Positions 1 through 9,868 of a stretch of DNA of 64,000 nucleotides are shown in pieces. The notes beneath the pieces are model-generated. The model worked only from the letters and a program-made list of their open reading frames with translations, made no database searches and was not told the origin of the DNA. Made by a program: the position numbers and the translations under genes. Origin of the DNA: an uncultured bacterium (GTDB lineage Bacteria > Pseudomonadota > Gammaproteobacteria > Burkholderiales > Burkholderiaceae_C); NCBI GenBank assembly GCA_903928495.1, contig CAIYQZ010000028.1:1-64000 (forward strand), written 5' to 3'. Position 1 is the first letter of the stretch, and every line of letters starts with the position of its first letter.

Positions 1-1284
1 TGCATTCCCGACGGCTCGGGCAACCCGCTGCACAAGCACGAAGGCTTCCACGCTGGCGTGACTTGCCCGGTGTGCGGCAAACCCGCCCGCCGCGAAACCG
101 ACACCATGGACACCTTTGTGGACTCGTCCTGGTACTTCATGCGCTATTGCGACCCCGCAAACAGCGATCACATGGTTGCTGACGGCGCCGACTACTGGAT
201 GCCGATGGATCAATACATCGGCGGCATCGAGCACGCCATCCTGCACCTGCTGTACGCGCGGTTCTGGACCAAGGTCATGCGCGACCTGGGGTTGGTGAAA
301 GTGGACGAACCTTTCACCAAGCTGCTGACGCAAGGCATGGTGCTCAACCACATTTACAGCCGCCGCACCGCCAAGGGTGGCAAAGAGTACTTCTGGCCAA
401 CGGACGTTGAGCATGTGTTTGACGAAGGCGGCAAGATCGTCGGCGCCAAGCTGCTGAAGGCCGTGGCCAGTGCCGACGGCGAGTTGCCCGTGGGCACGGC
501 CATCGACTACGAGGGCGTGGGCACCATGTCCAAGTCCAAAAACAACGGCGTGGACCCCCAGGACCTGATCGAGCGCTACGGTGCCGACACCGCTCGCCTG
601 TACACCATGTTCACCGCACCTCCCGAGGCCACGCTGGAGTGGAACGACTCCGCCGTGGAGGGCAGTTACCGCTTCCTGCGCCGGGTGTGGAACTTCGGCT
701 ACAAATTGGCCAATATCGATTTCGCAGCTGCAAATTCAAGCGCATCAAGCGCTGGCGGCATCAATGACGTTGAATTTGGCAAAGAAGCCAAAACCCTGCG
801 GCTGGAGATCCACACCGTGCTCAAGCAGGTGGACTACGACTACCAGCGCATGCAATACAACACCGTGGTGTCGGGTTGCATGAAGATGCTGAATGCGCTG
901 GACGACTTCAAGGCCTTCGACAGCGCCGGTGCTGCTGTGGCGTTGGCAGAAGGTTTTGGCATTCTGCTGCGTTGCCTGTACCCCGCCACGCCCCACATCG
1001 CTCATGCCCTGTGGAGTGAGTTGGGCTACGCGGGCCAACTGGGCGATCTGCTCGATGCCGCCTGGCCCAAAGTGGACGAAGCCGCGCTGCAGCAAGACGA
1101 AATCGAGCTGATGCTGCAAATCAACGGCAAGCTGCGCGGCTCGGTACTGGTGAGCGCCACGGCCGACAAAGTCGCCATCGAAGCCGCTGCCCTGGCCAGC
1201 GAAGCCTTCGTCAAACAGGCCAACGGCGCGCCGGCCAAAAAGGTCATCGTGGTGCCTGGCCGTCTGGTCAACGTGGTGGTCTGA
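1..1284 (+). CDS. leuS: Leucine--tRNA ligase, C-terminal part (5' end outside window)
   Basis: Open reading frame enters from the left edge in frame 1 and ends at TGA 1282-1284, so about 427 C-terminal residues are visible. Class I aminoacyl-tRNA synthetase that charges tRNA-Leu. The class signature MSKSKNNG lies at nt 526-549; the residue before it is Thr rather than the Lys of the textbook KMSKS, as T-M-S-K-S. It is followed by the anticodon-binding alpha-helical region and the small C-terminal domain ending in [11 protein letters not shown]. The N-terminal Rossmann half (HIGH) and most of the editing domain are off-window. A 47-bp dispersed repeat (nt 723-769) encodes an Ala/Ser-rich loop between the catalytic and anticodon-binding parts. 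lptE starts 7 bp downstream, an arrangement common in Burkholderiales. Confidence 0.97.
   Translation, partial: CIPDGSGNPLHKHEGFHAGVTCPVCGKPARRETDTMDTFVDSSWYFMRYCDPANSDHMVADGADYWMPMDQYIGGIEHAILHLLYARFWTKVMRDLGLVKVDEPFTKLLTQGMVLNHIYSRRTAKGGKEYFWPTDVEHVFDEGGKIVGAKLLKAVASADGELPVGTAIDYEGVGTMSKSKNNGVDPQDLIERYGADTARLYTMFTAPPEATLEWNDSAVEGSYRFLRRVWNFGYKLANIDFAAANSSASSAGGINDVEFGKEAKTLRLEIHTVLKQVDYDYQRMQYNTVVSGCMKMLNALDDFKAFDSAGAAVALAEGFGILLRCLYPATPHIAHALWSELGYAGQLGDLLDAAWPKVDEAALQQDEIELMLQINGKLRGSVLVSATADKVAIEAAALASEAFVKQANGAPAKKVIVVPGRLVNVVV
723..769 (-). repeat. Dispersed 47-bp repeat, copy inside leuS
   Basis: Read on the minus strand this segment contains CGCTTG, a 17-nt spacer and GCT, the skeleton of the repeat family seen gapless at 21788, 46976 and 59948. 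The 3' half is very close to the 46976 copy (TTGCAGCT). It is read in frame by leuS, giving the low-complexity stretch around [12 protein letters not shown], where other LeuRS proteins have a variable loop. Confidence 0.6.
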
Positions 1285-1291
1285 GCGCGCC

Positions 1292-1810
1292 ATGGCCCAC
1301 CACTGTTCGCGTCGCCAAGGGTTGATGGCCATTGCCGCCGTGGCACTGCTCGGGGGCTGTGGCTTCAAACTCCGGCAAGCCCCCACGTTTGCGTTTCGCA
1401 CACTGGTGGCCCCGCTGCCAGACGGCTCACCCCTGCGGCGTGAGTTGCGCACTGCCTTGGTGGGCGCAGGCATTCAGGTGTTCGATGCCATGCCGCCGCC
1501 CGGTGCGGCCACACCCGCAGACGCCGTGCTGGACGTGCTGGCCGACCAGCGCGAAAAATCCGTGGTGGGCTCCACCGCAGCGGGCCAGGTGCGTGAATTC
1601 CAGTTGCGCACGCGTTTCCGCTTCAGGCTCAGCACGCCCGCAGGCAAAGTGCTGATCGAGGACAGCGAGATACTGCTCCAGCGCGACATCAGCTACAGCG
1701 AGACGCTGGCCCTGTCCAAGGCCGACGAAGAGGCCGCGTTGTACCGCGACATGCAGACCGACATCGTCCAGCAATTGCTGCGCCGCCTGGCGGCCGTGCG
1801 GTCTCTCTGA
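1292..1810 (+). CDS. lptE: LPS-assembly lipoprotein LptE
   Basis: 172-residue lipoprotein of the LPS export machine. LptE plugs the LptD barrel in the outer membrane and is needed for its assembly. The N-terminus has a basic start, a hydrophobic stretch and a lipobox LGGC with the acylated Cys at residue 23, followed by GFKLRQAP, the usual beginning of mature LptE/RlpB in this group. Length fits the family. It lies 7 bp after leuS and 20 bp before holA, the conserved leuS-lptE-holA order. The start ATG at 1292 is the first in frame after the leuS stop. Confidence 0.93.
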   Translation: MAHHCSRRQGLMAIAAVALLGGCGFKLRQAPTFAFRTLVAPLPDGSPLRRELRTALVGAGIQVFDAMPPPGAATPADAVLDVLADQREKSVVGSTAAGQVREFQLRTRFRFRLSTPAGKVLIEDSEILLQRDISYSETLALSKADEEAALYRDMQTDIVQQLLRRLAAVRSL

Positions 1811-1830
1811 CACCCGAACGGCAGCCCTCC

Positions 1831-2886
1831 ATGCAACTGGCCGCCGCCCAGCTCGCCGCACACCTGCACAAAGGGCTCAAGCCGCTGTACACCCTTCACG
1901 GCGACGAGCCGCTGCTCATTCAAGAGGCAGCAGACGCCATCCGAGCGGCGGCCCGTGCCCAGGGTTACACCGAGCGCACTGTGTTCACTGTTGCGGGTGC
2001 CCACTTCGACTGGAGCGCCGTGCTCGCCAGCGGCGGTGAAATGAGCCTGTTTGGCGACCGCCAGTTGGTGGAAGTGCGCATTCCCTCGGGCAAACCCGGT
2101 AAAGAAGGCAGCGCTGCGTTGCAGCAACTGGCCGAACTGGCCTCGCGCAACGACAGTGTGCTGACACTCGTGCTGTTGCCCCGCCTCGACGGTGCCACGC
2201 TCAAGGGCGCGTGGTTTGGCGCGCTCGACAGTTTTGGCACCACTCTGCGCGTGGACCCTGTGGAGCGCCACGCCCTGCCTCAGTGGATTGCCCAGCGCCT
2301 GGCCCAGCAACAGCAGCGTGTCTGTGCCGGTGAAGAAGGCCAGCGAACGCTGCAGTTTTTTGCCGACAGGGTGGAAGGCAACTTGCTGGCTGCGCACCAG
2401 GAGGTGCAAAAGCTCGCATTGCTGCACCCGCCGGGTGAACTGAGTTTTGAGCAGGTGGAAGCCGCTGTGCTCAACGTGGCCCGCTACGACGCCTTCAAAC
2501 TGGCCGAAACCGTGCTGGCCGGGCACACCGAACGCGTGCAGCGCATGCTCGACGGGTTGCAAGCAGAAGGTGAGGCCCCGGTGCTGGTGCACTGGGCGCT
2601 GAGCGAAGACATCCGCACCCTGGCCCGCGTGCGCCAGGCGCTGGACGCGGGCCGCCCCATGCCCATGGCCCTGCGCGAGCACCGCGTCTGGGGCGCCAAA
2701 GAAAAGCTCATGGAACGTGTGTTGCCTCGCCTGAGTGCTGCCACCGTGGCGCAGTGGCTGCAAGACGCACATGTGGTGGATGGCATCGCCAAAGGCCTGA
2801 AAGTGCCCACCTGGCCCGCTGACCCGTGGGACGCCTTGCACCGCCTGGCCACGCAGGTGAGCCGGGCGTGCGCTGTGCGGGGGTAA
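1831..2886 (+). CDS. holA: DNA polymerase III subunit delta
   Basis: 351 residues, close to the roughly 340 usual for HolA. Delta is the clamp-loader subunit that opens the beta sliding clamp at the replication fork. The N-terminus (HLHKGLKPLYTLHGDEPLLI) is the typical HolA beginning leading into the degenerate AAA+ fold, and the C-terminal third carries the helical collar domain. It follows lptE by 20 bp on the same strand, as in many beta- and gammaproteobacteria. Confidence 0.95.
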   Translation: MQLAAAQLAAHLHKGLKPLYTLHGDEPLLIQEAADAIRAAARAQGYTERTVFTVAGAHFDWSAVLASGGEMSLFGDRQLVEVRIPSGKPGKEGSAALQQLAELASRNDSVLTLVLLPRLDGATLKGAWFGALDSFGTTLRVDPVERHALPQWIAQRLAQQQQRVCAGEEGQRTLQFFADRVEGNLLAAHQEVQKLALLHPPGELSFEQVEAAVLNVARYDAFKLAETVLAGHTERVQRMLDGLQAEGEAPVLVHWALSEDIRTLARVRQALDAGRPMPMALREHRVWGAKEKLMERVLPRLSAATVAQWLQDAHVVDGIAKGLKVPTWPADPWDALHRLATQVSRACAVRG

Positions 2887-2895
2887 GGGTGCGGG

Positions 2896-3828
2896 TCAGT
2901 GGTTGCTGACCCACCCGTTGTCTACTTTCGCGGCCCCGGCGCGCACCAGGTCGGCCAGCAATTCGTCCACCCATTCGTTGAACTGAGGCGGGGCCCCTGT
3001 GCTGATGCGGTGCAAATCGCCCAACACGGGTGTGGCCAGCGTCCATTCGTGCAGGTTGGCATGTGTGGTGGCGCCCATTTCCAGCAGCTTGTACTTAACC
3101 AGCACCTTGGCCGCGTGGCGCAGGTGGCGCTGCGGGTGCTGCACGAAGCCGTCCAGGCGCGTACGGGCGCGGGCCATCGCGGCGGGCACATCGGCAAACA
3201 CCCCACCATGCCCGGGGATGACCACGGCTGGGCCGAGGCGTTCGATCACGTCCAGCGTGGCGGCCACATCATCAAAACCGCTGCGTCCGTCCAGTTCCGG
3301 GAAAACCACACCAAAGCCGTTTTCCCACAGCGCATCGCCGCTGATGAGCACGCCCGTGTCAAGCTGGAACAGCAGCACGGCATCGGGGTCGTGCCCCGGC
3401 GCGGCGTGTACCTGCCAGTCGCGCCCGGCCAGGTGTTCGGTGCTGCCCGGTTGGAGCAAGCGGTCGAACCCGAAGCGAACGATGCTCTGGCCAAAACGTG
3501 CGTGGCCCAGCGCGGCCTCATTCCAGTCGGCCACGGCCTGTGAACCGCCAGGCGGAATGGCGGTGACCAGCCCTGGGTATCGTGCTTGCAGTGCGCCGTT
3601 GCCGCCACAGTGGTCGCTGTGCAGGTGGGTATTGAGCACGTGGGTCAAGGGGCGTTCGCCCAGTGCCTGGGCCACCAGGGCCAGGGTTTGCTCGGCGTGG
3701 GTGCAGTAGCCCGTATCGATGAGGGTGGAGGTGTTGCCGTCGTCCAGCAGCACGTTGTTGCTGGACAGCCAGCCGCGTTCAAACACGGCAACGCCGGTCG
3801 GGAGCAGGTGAGAAGAAGGGGCGCTCAT
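2896..3828 (-). CDS. MBL-fold metallo-hydrolase
   Basis: 310-residue metallo-beta-lactamase-fold protein. The zinc motif H-L-H-S-D-H is at residues 68-73, and further ligand-like motifs follow (AAPGHD, SGDAL, VIPGHG). The C-terminal third is helical and resembles the extension of cytoplasmic glyoxalase II-like hydrolases, so a thioester or lactone hydrolase is plausible but the substrate cannot be read. The start at 3828 (MSAPSSHLLP) is chosen because the open frame upstream overlaps the divergent VOC gene. It converges tail to tail with holA, 9 bp apart. Confidence 0.85.
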   Translation of the reverse strand: MSAPSSHLLPTGVAVFERGWLSSNNVLLDDGNTSTLIDTGYCTHAEQTLALVAQALGERPLTHVLNTHLHSDHCGGNGALQARYPGLVTAIPPGGSQAVADWNEAALGHARFGQSIVRFGFDRLLQPGSTEHLAGRDWQVHAAPGHDPDAVLLFQLDTGVLISGDALWENGFGVVFPELDGRSGFDDVAATLDVIERLGPAVVIPGHGGVFADVPAAMARARTRLDGFVQHPQRHLRHAAKVLVKYKLLEMGATTHANLHEWTLATPVLGDLHRISTGAPPQFNEWVDELLADLVRAGAAKVDNGWVSNH

Positions 3829-3903
3829 GCCGCCAGTGTGCCCTCGCTGGCGCGGGGCTGCAGTCACCCGCATGTCGAACCGGCGGGGCTTATGCTGTTG
3901 CCC

Positions 3904-4290
3904 ATGCTCAAGCGCATTCACCACGCCGCCATCATCTGTGCGGACTACGCCACCTCCAAACGTTTCTACACCGAGTGCCTGGGCCTGCGGGTGGTGGCCG
4001 AACATTACCGGGAAGCACGCCAGTCGTGGAAGCTCGACCTCGCCTTGCCCGATGGCTCGCAGATCGAGCTGTTTTCGTTCCCTGCTGCGCCGCCCCGTCC
4101 CTCTAGGCCCGAAGCGCAGGGCCTGAGACACCTGGCCTTTGCCGTGGACCATGTGGCCGCCTGCAAACAACGGCTGGAGGCCATGGGCATTGCGGTTGAA
4201 GACGTTCGGGTGGATGAATACACGGGGCGCCGCTTCGTGTTTTTTGCCGACCCCGACGGCTTGCCCCTGGAGTTGTACGAGTCGCCATGA
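3904..4290 (+). CDS. VOC-family (glyoxalase I-like) metalloprotein, YaeR/GloA2 type
   Basis: 128 residues forming one vicinal-oxygen-chelate domain. It opens with LKRIHHAAIICADY and ends with FADPDGLPLELYE, the pattern of the YaeR/SMU1112c-like proteins. Candidate metal ligands are the His pair at residues 6-7, the Glu in QIELF, the His in LRHLAF and the Glu in LELYE. The reaction is unknown; family members are annotated as lactoylglutathione lyase-like. An in-frame ATG at 3892 is an alternative start. The stop overlaps the ATG of the following kinase gene (ATGA), implying translational coupling. Confidence 0.86.
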   Translation: MLKRIHHAAIICADYATSKRFYTECLGLRVVAEHYREARQSWKLDLALPDGSQIELFSFPAAPPRPSRPEAQGLRHLAFAVDHVAACKQRLEAMGIAVEDVRVDEYTGRRFVFFADPDGLPLELYESP

Positions 4291-5570
4291 GCGCATCGCC
4301 GTGCTTTCTGGGCGTGGATGTGGGCACCAGCGGCGTGCGTGCAGCCGTGATCGACAGTGCTGGCGAGGTGCTGGCCCGCCACGGCGTGCCCCTGGCCATG
4401 GACCTGTCCACCCCCGAGGACTGGTGGTCGGCGGTGGCTGAAGCCGTTACCAACCTGCCCGCCGCGTTGCGCCAGCGTGTGCAGGCGGTGGCGCTGGACG
4501 CCACCTCGGGCACGGTGCTGGCGTGCGATGCGGCCTTGCAACCGCTGGCCCTGCCGTTGTTCTATCACCAGGCCCCAGCGCAGGCGCAGGCGCAGCAGGT
4601 CGCGTCTGTGCTCGGGCCCGATCACGTGGCGGCTTCCGCCGGGTCCAGCCTGAGCAAAGCCTTGTGGCTGGTCGCTCAGACCGGTATGTCAACCCGAATG
4701 GCCTGGTGCCTGAGCCAGACGGATTGGCTCACGGCCCGCCTGCGCGGGGCTGGCCTGCCGCCAGTGACCGATCGCCACAACGCCCTCAAAGCGGGGGGCG
4801 ACGTGGTCCGCGCTCTGTGGCCAGAGGCGGTGCGTGCGCTGGTGGCGTGGTCGGGGCAATGGCAACTGCCCGCCATCCACACCCCTGGCGAGCGCCTGGG
4901 TCCGCTCGACCCCAGTGTGGCCCGCGCCTGGGGCCTGTCTGTCAGCCCGCAGGTGGCGGCCGGCACCACCGACGCCACAGCCGCTTTCATCGCCACGGGC
5001 GTCAGTGCTCAGGGGGAGGGGGTCACGTCACTGGGCAGCACATTGGTACTCAAGCTGCTGGCCGATGCACCGATCACCTCCACCCCTCACGGCGTGTACA
5101 GCCACTGGTTTGGCCCGCGCTGGCTGGTGGGCGGGGCGTCCAACGCCGGGGGGCGCGTGCTGCGCCAGTTCTTCAGCGACGCGCAAATGACCGCACTCAC
5201 GCCCCAGCTGCGCCCCGATCAGCCGACCGGGCTGGACTACCGCCCGCTGCCTGGTGTGGGCGAGCGCTTTCCGGTGGCCGACCCCACCCTGTTGCCCCGG
5301 CTGGAGCCACGCCCAGCCGACGATGCGGTGTTTTTCCAGGGGCTGCTGGAGTCTCTGGCCCGCACCGAGGCCGAGGGCTATGCACTGTTGCAGCGCCTGG
5401 GCGCGCCGCCCGTGCAGAAGGTGTGGGCCGTGGGCGGAGGTGCACGCAACCCGGTTTATGAACATATTCGCGCCCTGGCGCTTGCTGTGCCTGCCGTGGC
5501 AGCTATGGAAAGCGATGCGTGCGTGGGCGTGGCACGCTTGGCCCGACAGGGCCCTGCTGTGTTTGCTTGA
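4287..5570 (+). CDS. FGGY-family carbohydrate kinase (xylulokinase-like)
   Basis: 427-residue sugar kinase of the FGGY/ASKHA fold. The N-terminal phosphate loop is [15 protein letters not shown], and the C-terminal adenine-binding motif is [10 protein letters not shown]. It phosphorylates a sugar or polyol with ATP; the sugar cannot be deduced, and at 427 residues it is shorter than typical xylulokinases (about 480-500). It overlaps the VOC gene by 4 bp and is followed 50 bp later by proA. Near its C-terminus, nt 5461-5507 match the skeleton of the dispersed repeat. Confidence 0.88.
   Translation: MSASPCFLGVDVGTSGVRAAVIDSAGEVLARHGVPLAMDLSTPEDWWSAVAEAVTNLPAALRQRVQAVALDATSGTVLACDAALQPLALPLFYHQAPAQAQAQQVASVLGPDHVAASAGSSLSKALWLVAQTGMSTRMAWCLSQTDWLTARLRGAGLPPVTDRHNALKAGGDVVRALWPEAVRALVAWSGQWQLPAIHTPGERLGPLDPSVARAWGLSVSPQVAAGTTDATAAFIATGVSAQGEGVTSLGSTLVLKLLADAPITSTPHGVYSHWFGPRWLVGGASNAGGRVLRQFFSDAQMTALTPQLRPDQPTGLDYRPLPGVGERFPVADPTLLPRLEPRPADDAVFFQGLLESLARTEAEGYALLQRLGAPPVQKVWAVGGGARNPVYEHIRALALAVPAVAAMESDACVGVARLARQGPAVFA
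5461..5507 (+). repeat. Possible dispersed-repeat copy inside the FGGY kinase gene
   Basis: Contains CGCTTG-N17-GCTATG with the same spacing as the clear intergenic copies, and the TGGCAGCTATG end is close to the 46976 copy. The encoded protein around residues 392-407 still looks like a normal kinase, so chance similarity is possible. Confidence 0.35.
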
Positions 5571-5620
5571 GCGGACCGGGGATGCGAACCGAGGGTGACT
5601 CGGGTGCGACAATCCCGGGC

Positions 5621-6913
5621 ATGAACGCCGCCACCGACCTCCCCACCGCTGAACTGATGCAAACCATGGGTTTGCAGGCAAAACAGGCTTCTGCGCACGC
5701 TGCAAAAGCGTCAACAGCTATTAAAAACAAAGCTTTGCTGGCCTTGGCCCGCCTGCTGCGTGAGAACGTCGAGCCGCTGCAAACCGACAACGCCCGTGAC
5801 CTGGACCGCGCCCGCGCCAGTGGCCTGGCTGAGCCCATGGTGGACCGCCTCAAGCTCACCCCCAAGGTGCTGGAAACCTGCGCCCAGGGCTGCGAACAAC
5901 TGTCTGCCATGCCCGACATCATTGGTGAGATTGTCGGCATGAAACAGGTGCCCAGCGGCATCCGCGTGGGCCAGATGCGTGTGCCCATCGGCGTGTTCGG
6001 CATGATTTTCGAGAGCCGGCCCAACGTCACCATTGAAGCGGCCAGCCTGGCCATCAAGAGTGGCAATGCCTGCATCTTGCGCGGCGGGTCTGAAGCCATT
6101 GAGTCGAACAAGGCATTGGCCCGCCTGGTGCGCATGGCCTTGGCCGAGGCCGGCCTGCCCGAAGACGCGGTGCAACTGGTGCCCACCACCGACCGCGCCG
6201 CCGTGGGCCACCTCATTGCCATGCCGCAGTTTGTGGATGTGATCATTCCCCGCGGTGGCAAGGGCCTGATCGAGCGCATCAGCGCCGAAGCCAAGGTGCC
6301 CGTCATCAAACACCTGGATGGCAATTGCCACACCTACGTGGATGACCCGTGCGACCTTCAATTGGCCGTCAAGGTCACCGACAACGCCAAAACCCAGAAA
6401 TACAGCCCCTGCAACGCCACGGAGAGCCTGCTGGTGGCGCGTGGCGTGGCGGCCGATTTTCTGCCCCGCATCGGCGCGGTGTTTGCTGCCAAGGGCGTGG
6501 AGATGCGGGGTTGCCCCGAGTCGCTGCGCTTGCTGGCCACCGTGGCCCCGGCTGCGTTGCTCAAAGCCGCCACCGAAGCGGACTGGAGCGAGGAATACCT
6601 GGCGCCCATCATCAGCGTGAAGGTGGTGTGCGGCGTGGACGAGGCCATTGCCCACATCAACCGCTATTCCAGCCACCACACCGAGGCGATCCTCACCAAC
6701 GACCACCGGCACGCCCAGCGTTTTTTGCGCGAGGTGGATTCGGCCAGCGTCATGGTCAACGCCAGCACGCGCTTTGCCGACGGGTTCGAATACGGGTTGG
6801 GTGCCGAAATTGGCATCAGCACCGACAAGTTCCATGCCCGTGGCCCCGTGGGGGTGGAGGGGCTGACCTCGCTCAAGTACGTGGTGCTGGGCGAGGGCGA
6901 AGTGCGAGGGTGA
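5621..6913 (+). CDS. proA: Glutamate-5-semialdehyde dehydrogenase (gamma-glutamyl phosphate reductase)
   Basis: 430 residues, second enzyme of proline synthesis: reduces gamma-glutamyl phosphate to glutamate semialdehyde with NADPH. The catalytic Cys lies in [12 protein letters not shown]. Conserved ProA blocks are [27 protein letters not shown] and [17 protein letters not shown]. The start at 5621 ([12 protein letters not shown]) is preferred to an upstream in-frame start inside the kinase gene, since it matches the family length. proB is not in the window, so proA is not in a proBA operon here. Confidence 0.96.
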   Translation: MNAATDLPTAELMQTMGLQAKQASAHAAKASTAIKNKALLALARLLRENVEPLQTDNARDLDRARASGLAEPMVDRLKLTPKVLETCAQGCEQLSAMPDIIGEIVGMKQVPSGIRVGQMRVPIGVFGMIFESRPNVTIEAASLAIKSGNACILRGGSEAIESNKALARLVRMALAEAGLPEDAVQLVPTTDRAAVGHLIAMPQFVDVIIPRGGKGLIERISAEAKVPVIKHLDGNCHTYVDDPCDLQLAVKVTDNAKTQKYSPCNATESLLVARGVAADFLPRIGAVFAAKGVEMRGCPESLRLLATVAPAALLKAATEADWSEEYLAPIISVKVVCGVDEAIAHINRYSSHHTEAILTNDHRHAQRFLREVDSASVMVNASTRFADGFEYGLGAEIGISTDKFHARGPVGVEGLTSLKYVVLGEGEVRG

Positions 6914-6989
6914 ATTTGACGCAGGTCAAATCACCTGTGGCTTGAGCCGAAGCCAGGGAACGAAACCAGCGCCACCGGGTCGCTCAGGC

Positions 6990-9797
6990 ATGACGACCCC
7001 CACTGAGCCCAGCCGCTTGCCTCCTGTTGCCTGGCACACCCACACCGCACCACAGGCCCTGGAGGCCTTGCAGTCCAGCACCCAAGGTCTGAGCCAAGCC
7101 GAGGCCAAGCACCGTCTGGCCACGCACGGCCCCAACCGCCTGGCCGAGGCACCCGCTCCCAGCGCGCTGATGCGCCTGCTGCGCCAGTTCAACAACGTGC
7201 TGCTGTATGTGCTGATGGCGGCGGCCACCGTCACCGCATTCATGGGCCACTGGGTGGACACCGGCGTCATTGCCGCTGTGGTGGTGCTCAACGCCGTGAT
7301 CGGCTTTGTGCAGGAGGGCAAAGCCGAGGCAGCGCTGCAGGCCATCCGCCACATGCTCAGCCCACACGCCGTGGTGCTGCGCAACGGCCACCCCACCGAT
7401 CTGGATGCTGCCCTACTGGTGCCCGGTGATGTGGTGCAACTCGCCTCCGGTGACCGCCTGCCTGCCGATGTGAGGCTGCTGGAGGCCCACAACCTGCGGG
7501 TGGACGAGGCCGCACTGACTGGCGAATCGGTGCCGGTTGACAAACACACCCATGCCGTGGCCACCGATGTCGCGTTGGGCGACCGCCTGTGCCTGGGCTT
7601 TGCCGGCACGCTCGTGACTCAGGGGCAGGCCAGGGCCGTGGTGGTGGCCACCGGTGCCCACACCGAAATGGGCCGCATCGGTCACATGCTGACCGAGGTG
7701 GAGACCGGCACCACCCCTCTGTTGCGCAAGATGGAAGGTGTGGGCCGCAGCCTGACCGGTGTCATTCTGGTGGCGGCCGCGCTGCTGTTTGGTTTTGGGG
7801 TGTGGGTGCGCGGCATGCCTGCGGGCGAGATGTTCATGGCCGCCGTGGGACTGGGCGTGGCAGCCATTCCCGAGGGGCTGCCCGCCATCATGACCATCGC
7901 ACTGGCCATGGGCGTGCAGCGCATGGCGCGGCGACACGCCGTCATACGCCGACTGCCAGCGGTCGAAACGCTGGGCTCCGTCACGGTGATCTGCTCCGAT
8001 AAAACCGGCACCCTCACGCGCAACGAAATGACGGTGCAGCAGGTGTTGCTCGACGGCCTGGTGCTGGATGTGGAAGGCGCTGGCTACGCGCCCGAGGGGC
8101 GCATCAGTGCGCAGGGCATGCAGGGTGAGCAGGGTGAGCGGGCTGCGTTCCAGCACGCCGCGTTCATGCCGCTGGCACAAGCCGCCGCGCTGTGCAACGA
8201 CGCCCACCTGGCCCCCGCCGAGGGTACGCAAACGGGCGAGTGGACGCTGGCCGGTGACCCCACCGAGGGCGCATTGCTCACCCTGGCCATGAAGGCCGGA
8301 CTGGACCCCAGCCACAGTCGGCTGGCCCGCCCACGGTTGGGGGTGGTGCCCTTCGAGTCTGACCACCGCTACATGGCCACCCTTCACGCTCCCAGCGACG
8401 AAGCCCACGCAGAGGCCAACAGCCTCGTGGCTCTGGTCAAAGGCGCGCCCGAGCGCGTGCTGGCCATGTGCAGCCACCAACGCGATGCCAGCGGGCACGA
8501 CGTGCCGCTGAACGCCGCGCACTGGCTGGCGGCGGTGGATGCCCAGGCTCGCCAGGGGCGGCGTGTGCTGGCGCTGGCCCAGCGTGTATTGACAGCCGAC
8601 CACACCTCACTCACGCATTCAACTGTGGCCCAGGGCCTCACGCTGCTGGGGCTGGTCGCCATCATCGACCCGCCGCGCGACGAGGCCATCCGCGCCGTGG
8701 CGCAATGTCAGCAGGCCGGCATCCGTGTGGTGATGATCACCGGCGACCACGGTGTGACCGCCAGCGCCATTGCCGGGCAACTCGGTATGGGGGGGGATGC
8801 GGGCAACGGGCATGCACCATTGACCGCCATCACCGGCCCAGACATCGAGGCCTTGAGCGATGCGGACCTGCAAGAAGCAGTGCGCACCACCCGCGTATTT
8901 GCCCGTGCCAGCCCGGAACACAAAATCCGCCTGGTGCGTGCGCTGCAAGCCAATGGCGAGGTGGTGGCCATGACCGGCGACGGCGTGAACGACGCGCCCG
9001 CCCTCAAGCAGGCAGATGTGGGTGTGGCCATGGGCAAAAAAGGAACCGAAGCCGCCAAACAGGCCTGTGCCATCGTGCTGGCCGATGACAACTTTGCGTC
9101 CATTGCCCACGCGGTGGAAGAGGGGCGCACGGTCTACGACAACCTGAAGAAAACCATCACCTTCCTGCTGCCCATCAACGGGGGCGAGTCGTTGTCGCTG
9201 CTGCTGGCCATTCTTCTGGGCGTGTCCTTGCCCATTGCGCCTGCGCAAATCCTGTGGGTCAACATGGTCAGCTCCATCGCGCTGGCGCTGGTGCTGGCGT
9301 TTGAGCCGACCGAGGCCGATGTCATGCGCCGCCCACCACGCAGCCCTTTCGAGCCCATGCTGTCAGCCTTCGTGGCATGGCGCATTGGGCTGGTGTCGGT
9401 GCTGTTCATGGGCGGCATATTCGGCATGCACGGCTGGGCGCTGTCCCGGGGGGCCGACGAAGCCACCGCACGCACCGTGGCCGTCAATACCCTAGTGGCC
9501 ATGGAGGTGTTCTACCTGTTCAGCGTGCGTTACCTCAAGTCGCCGTCATTCACCTGGCAAGGGGTCAAGGGCACGCCGCTGGTGCTGGCGTCGGTGGCAG
9601 CTGTGGTGGTGTTGCAGTTGCTGTTCACCTACGCGCCATTCATGCACAGCTTGTTCAACACCCGCCCGCTGGGCGTGGGCACACTGTTTGCCATCGGCGC
9701 GGCGGGGGTGGCGGTGCTGGTCATTCTGGAGTTGGAAAAAGCCTTGCTCCGGCGCCTGGGTGCGCATGACCTGACACCCGACACCCGGTCGGGTTGA
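6990..9797 (+). CDS. P2-type cation-translocating ATPase
   Basis: 935-residue P-type ATPase with an N-terminal cation-ATPase domain (about residues 5-75), actuator motif TGES at 177-180, PEGLP in M4 at 294-298, phosphorylation motif DKTGT with Asp337, and the hinge [11 protein letters not shown]. About ten membrane segments are expected, including a C-terminal bundle. The PEGLP motif and overall length fit P2A (SERCA/PMR1-like, Ca2+ or Mn2+) transporters; the ion is not certain. ATG 6990 is preferred to an in-frame TTG at 6942. It stands 76 bp after proA with no obvious functional link. Confidence 0.9.
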   Translation: MTTPTEPSRLPPVAWHTHTAPQALEALQSSTQGLSQAEAKHRLATHGPNRLAEAPAPSALMRLLRQFNNVLLYVLMAAATVTAFMGHWVDTGVIAAVVVLNAVIGFVQEGKAEAALQAIRHMLSPHAVVLRNGHPTDLDAALLVPGDVVQLASGDRLPADVRLLEAHNLRVDEAALTGESVPVDKHTHAVATDVALGDRLCLGFAGTLVTQGQARAVVVATGAHTEMGRIGHMLTEVETGTTPLLRKMEGVGRSLTGVILVAAALLFGFGVWVRGMPAGEMFMAAVGLGVAAIPEGLPAIMTIALAMGVQRMARRHAVIRRLPAVETLGSVTVICSDKTGTLTRNEMTVQQVLLDGLVLDVEGAGYAPEGRISAQGMQGEQGERAAFQHAAFMPLAQAAALCNDAHLAPAEGTQTGEWTLAGDPTEGALLTLAMKAGLDPSHSRLARPRLGVVPFESDHRYMATLHAPSDEAHAEANSLVALVKGAPERVLAMCSHQRDASGHDVPLNAAHWLAAVDAQARQGRRVLALAQRVLTADHTSLTHSTVAQGLTLLGLVAIIDPPRDEAIRAVAQCQQAGIRVVMITGDHGVTASAIAGQLGMGGDAGNGHAPLTAITGPDIEALSDADLQEAVRTTRVFARASPEHKIRLVRALQANGEVVAMTGDGVNDAPALKQADVGVAMGKKGTEAAKQACAIVLADDNFASIAHAVEEGRTVYDNLKKTITFLLPINGGESLSLLLAILLGVSLPIAPAQILWVNMVSSIALALVLAFEPTEADVMRRPPRSPFEPMLSAFVAWRIGLVSVLFMGGIFGMHGWALSRGADEATARTVAVNTLVAMEVFYLFSVRYLKSPSFTWQGVKGTPLVLASVAAVVVLQLLFTYAPFMHSLFNTRPLGVGTLFAIGAAGVAVLVILELEKALLRRLGAHDLTPDTRSG

Positions 9798-9868
9798 AGC
9801 ACTTGCCGCTTCAGCAGCCGTTTAAACTGGGTCTCAGCTTCTGTTTCCACACATCACACGTCACAAAA

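Noticed and set aside
526-540. Thr instead of Lys before MSKS in LeuRS as a lost active-site residue
   Set aside because: The second, catalytically critical Lys is present, and I believe related LeuRS proteins carry the same variant; not strong enough for a finding.
5702-5722. Short match to the dispersed repeat at the 5' end of proA
   Set aside because: Only about 20 bp around CAACAGCTATT; the CGCTTR-N17-GCT skeleton is absent, so not counted as a copy.
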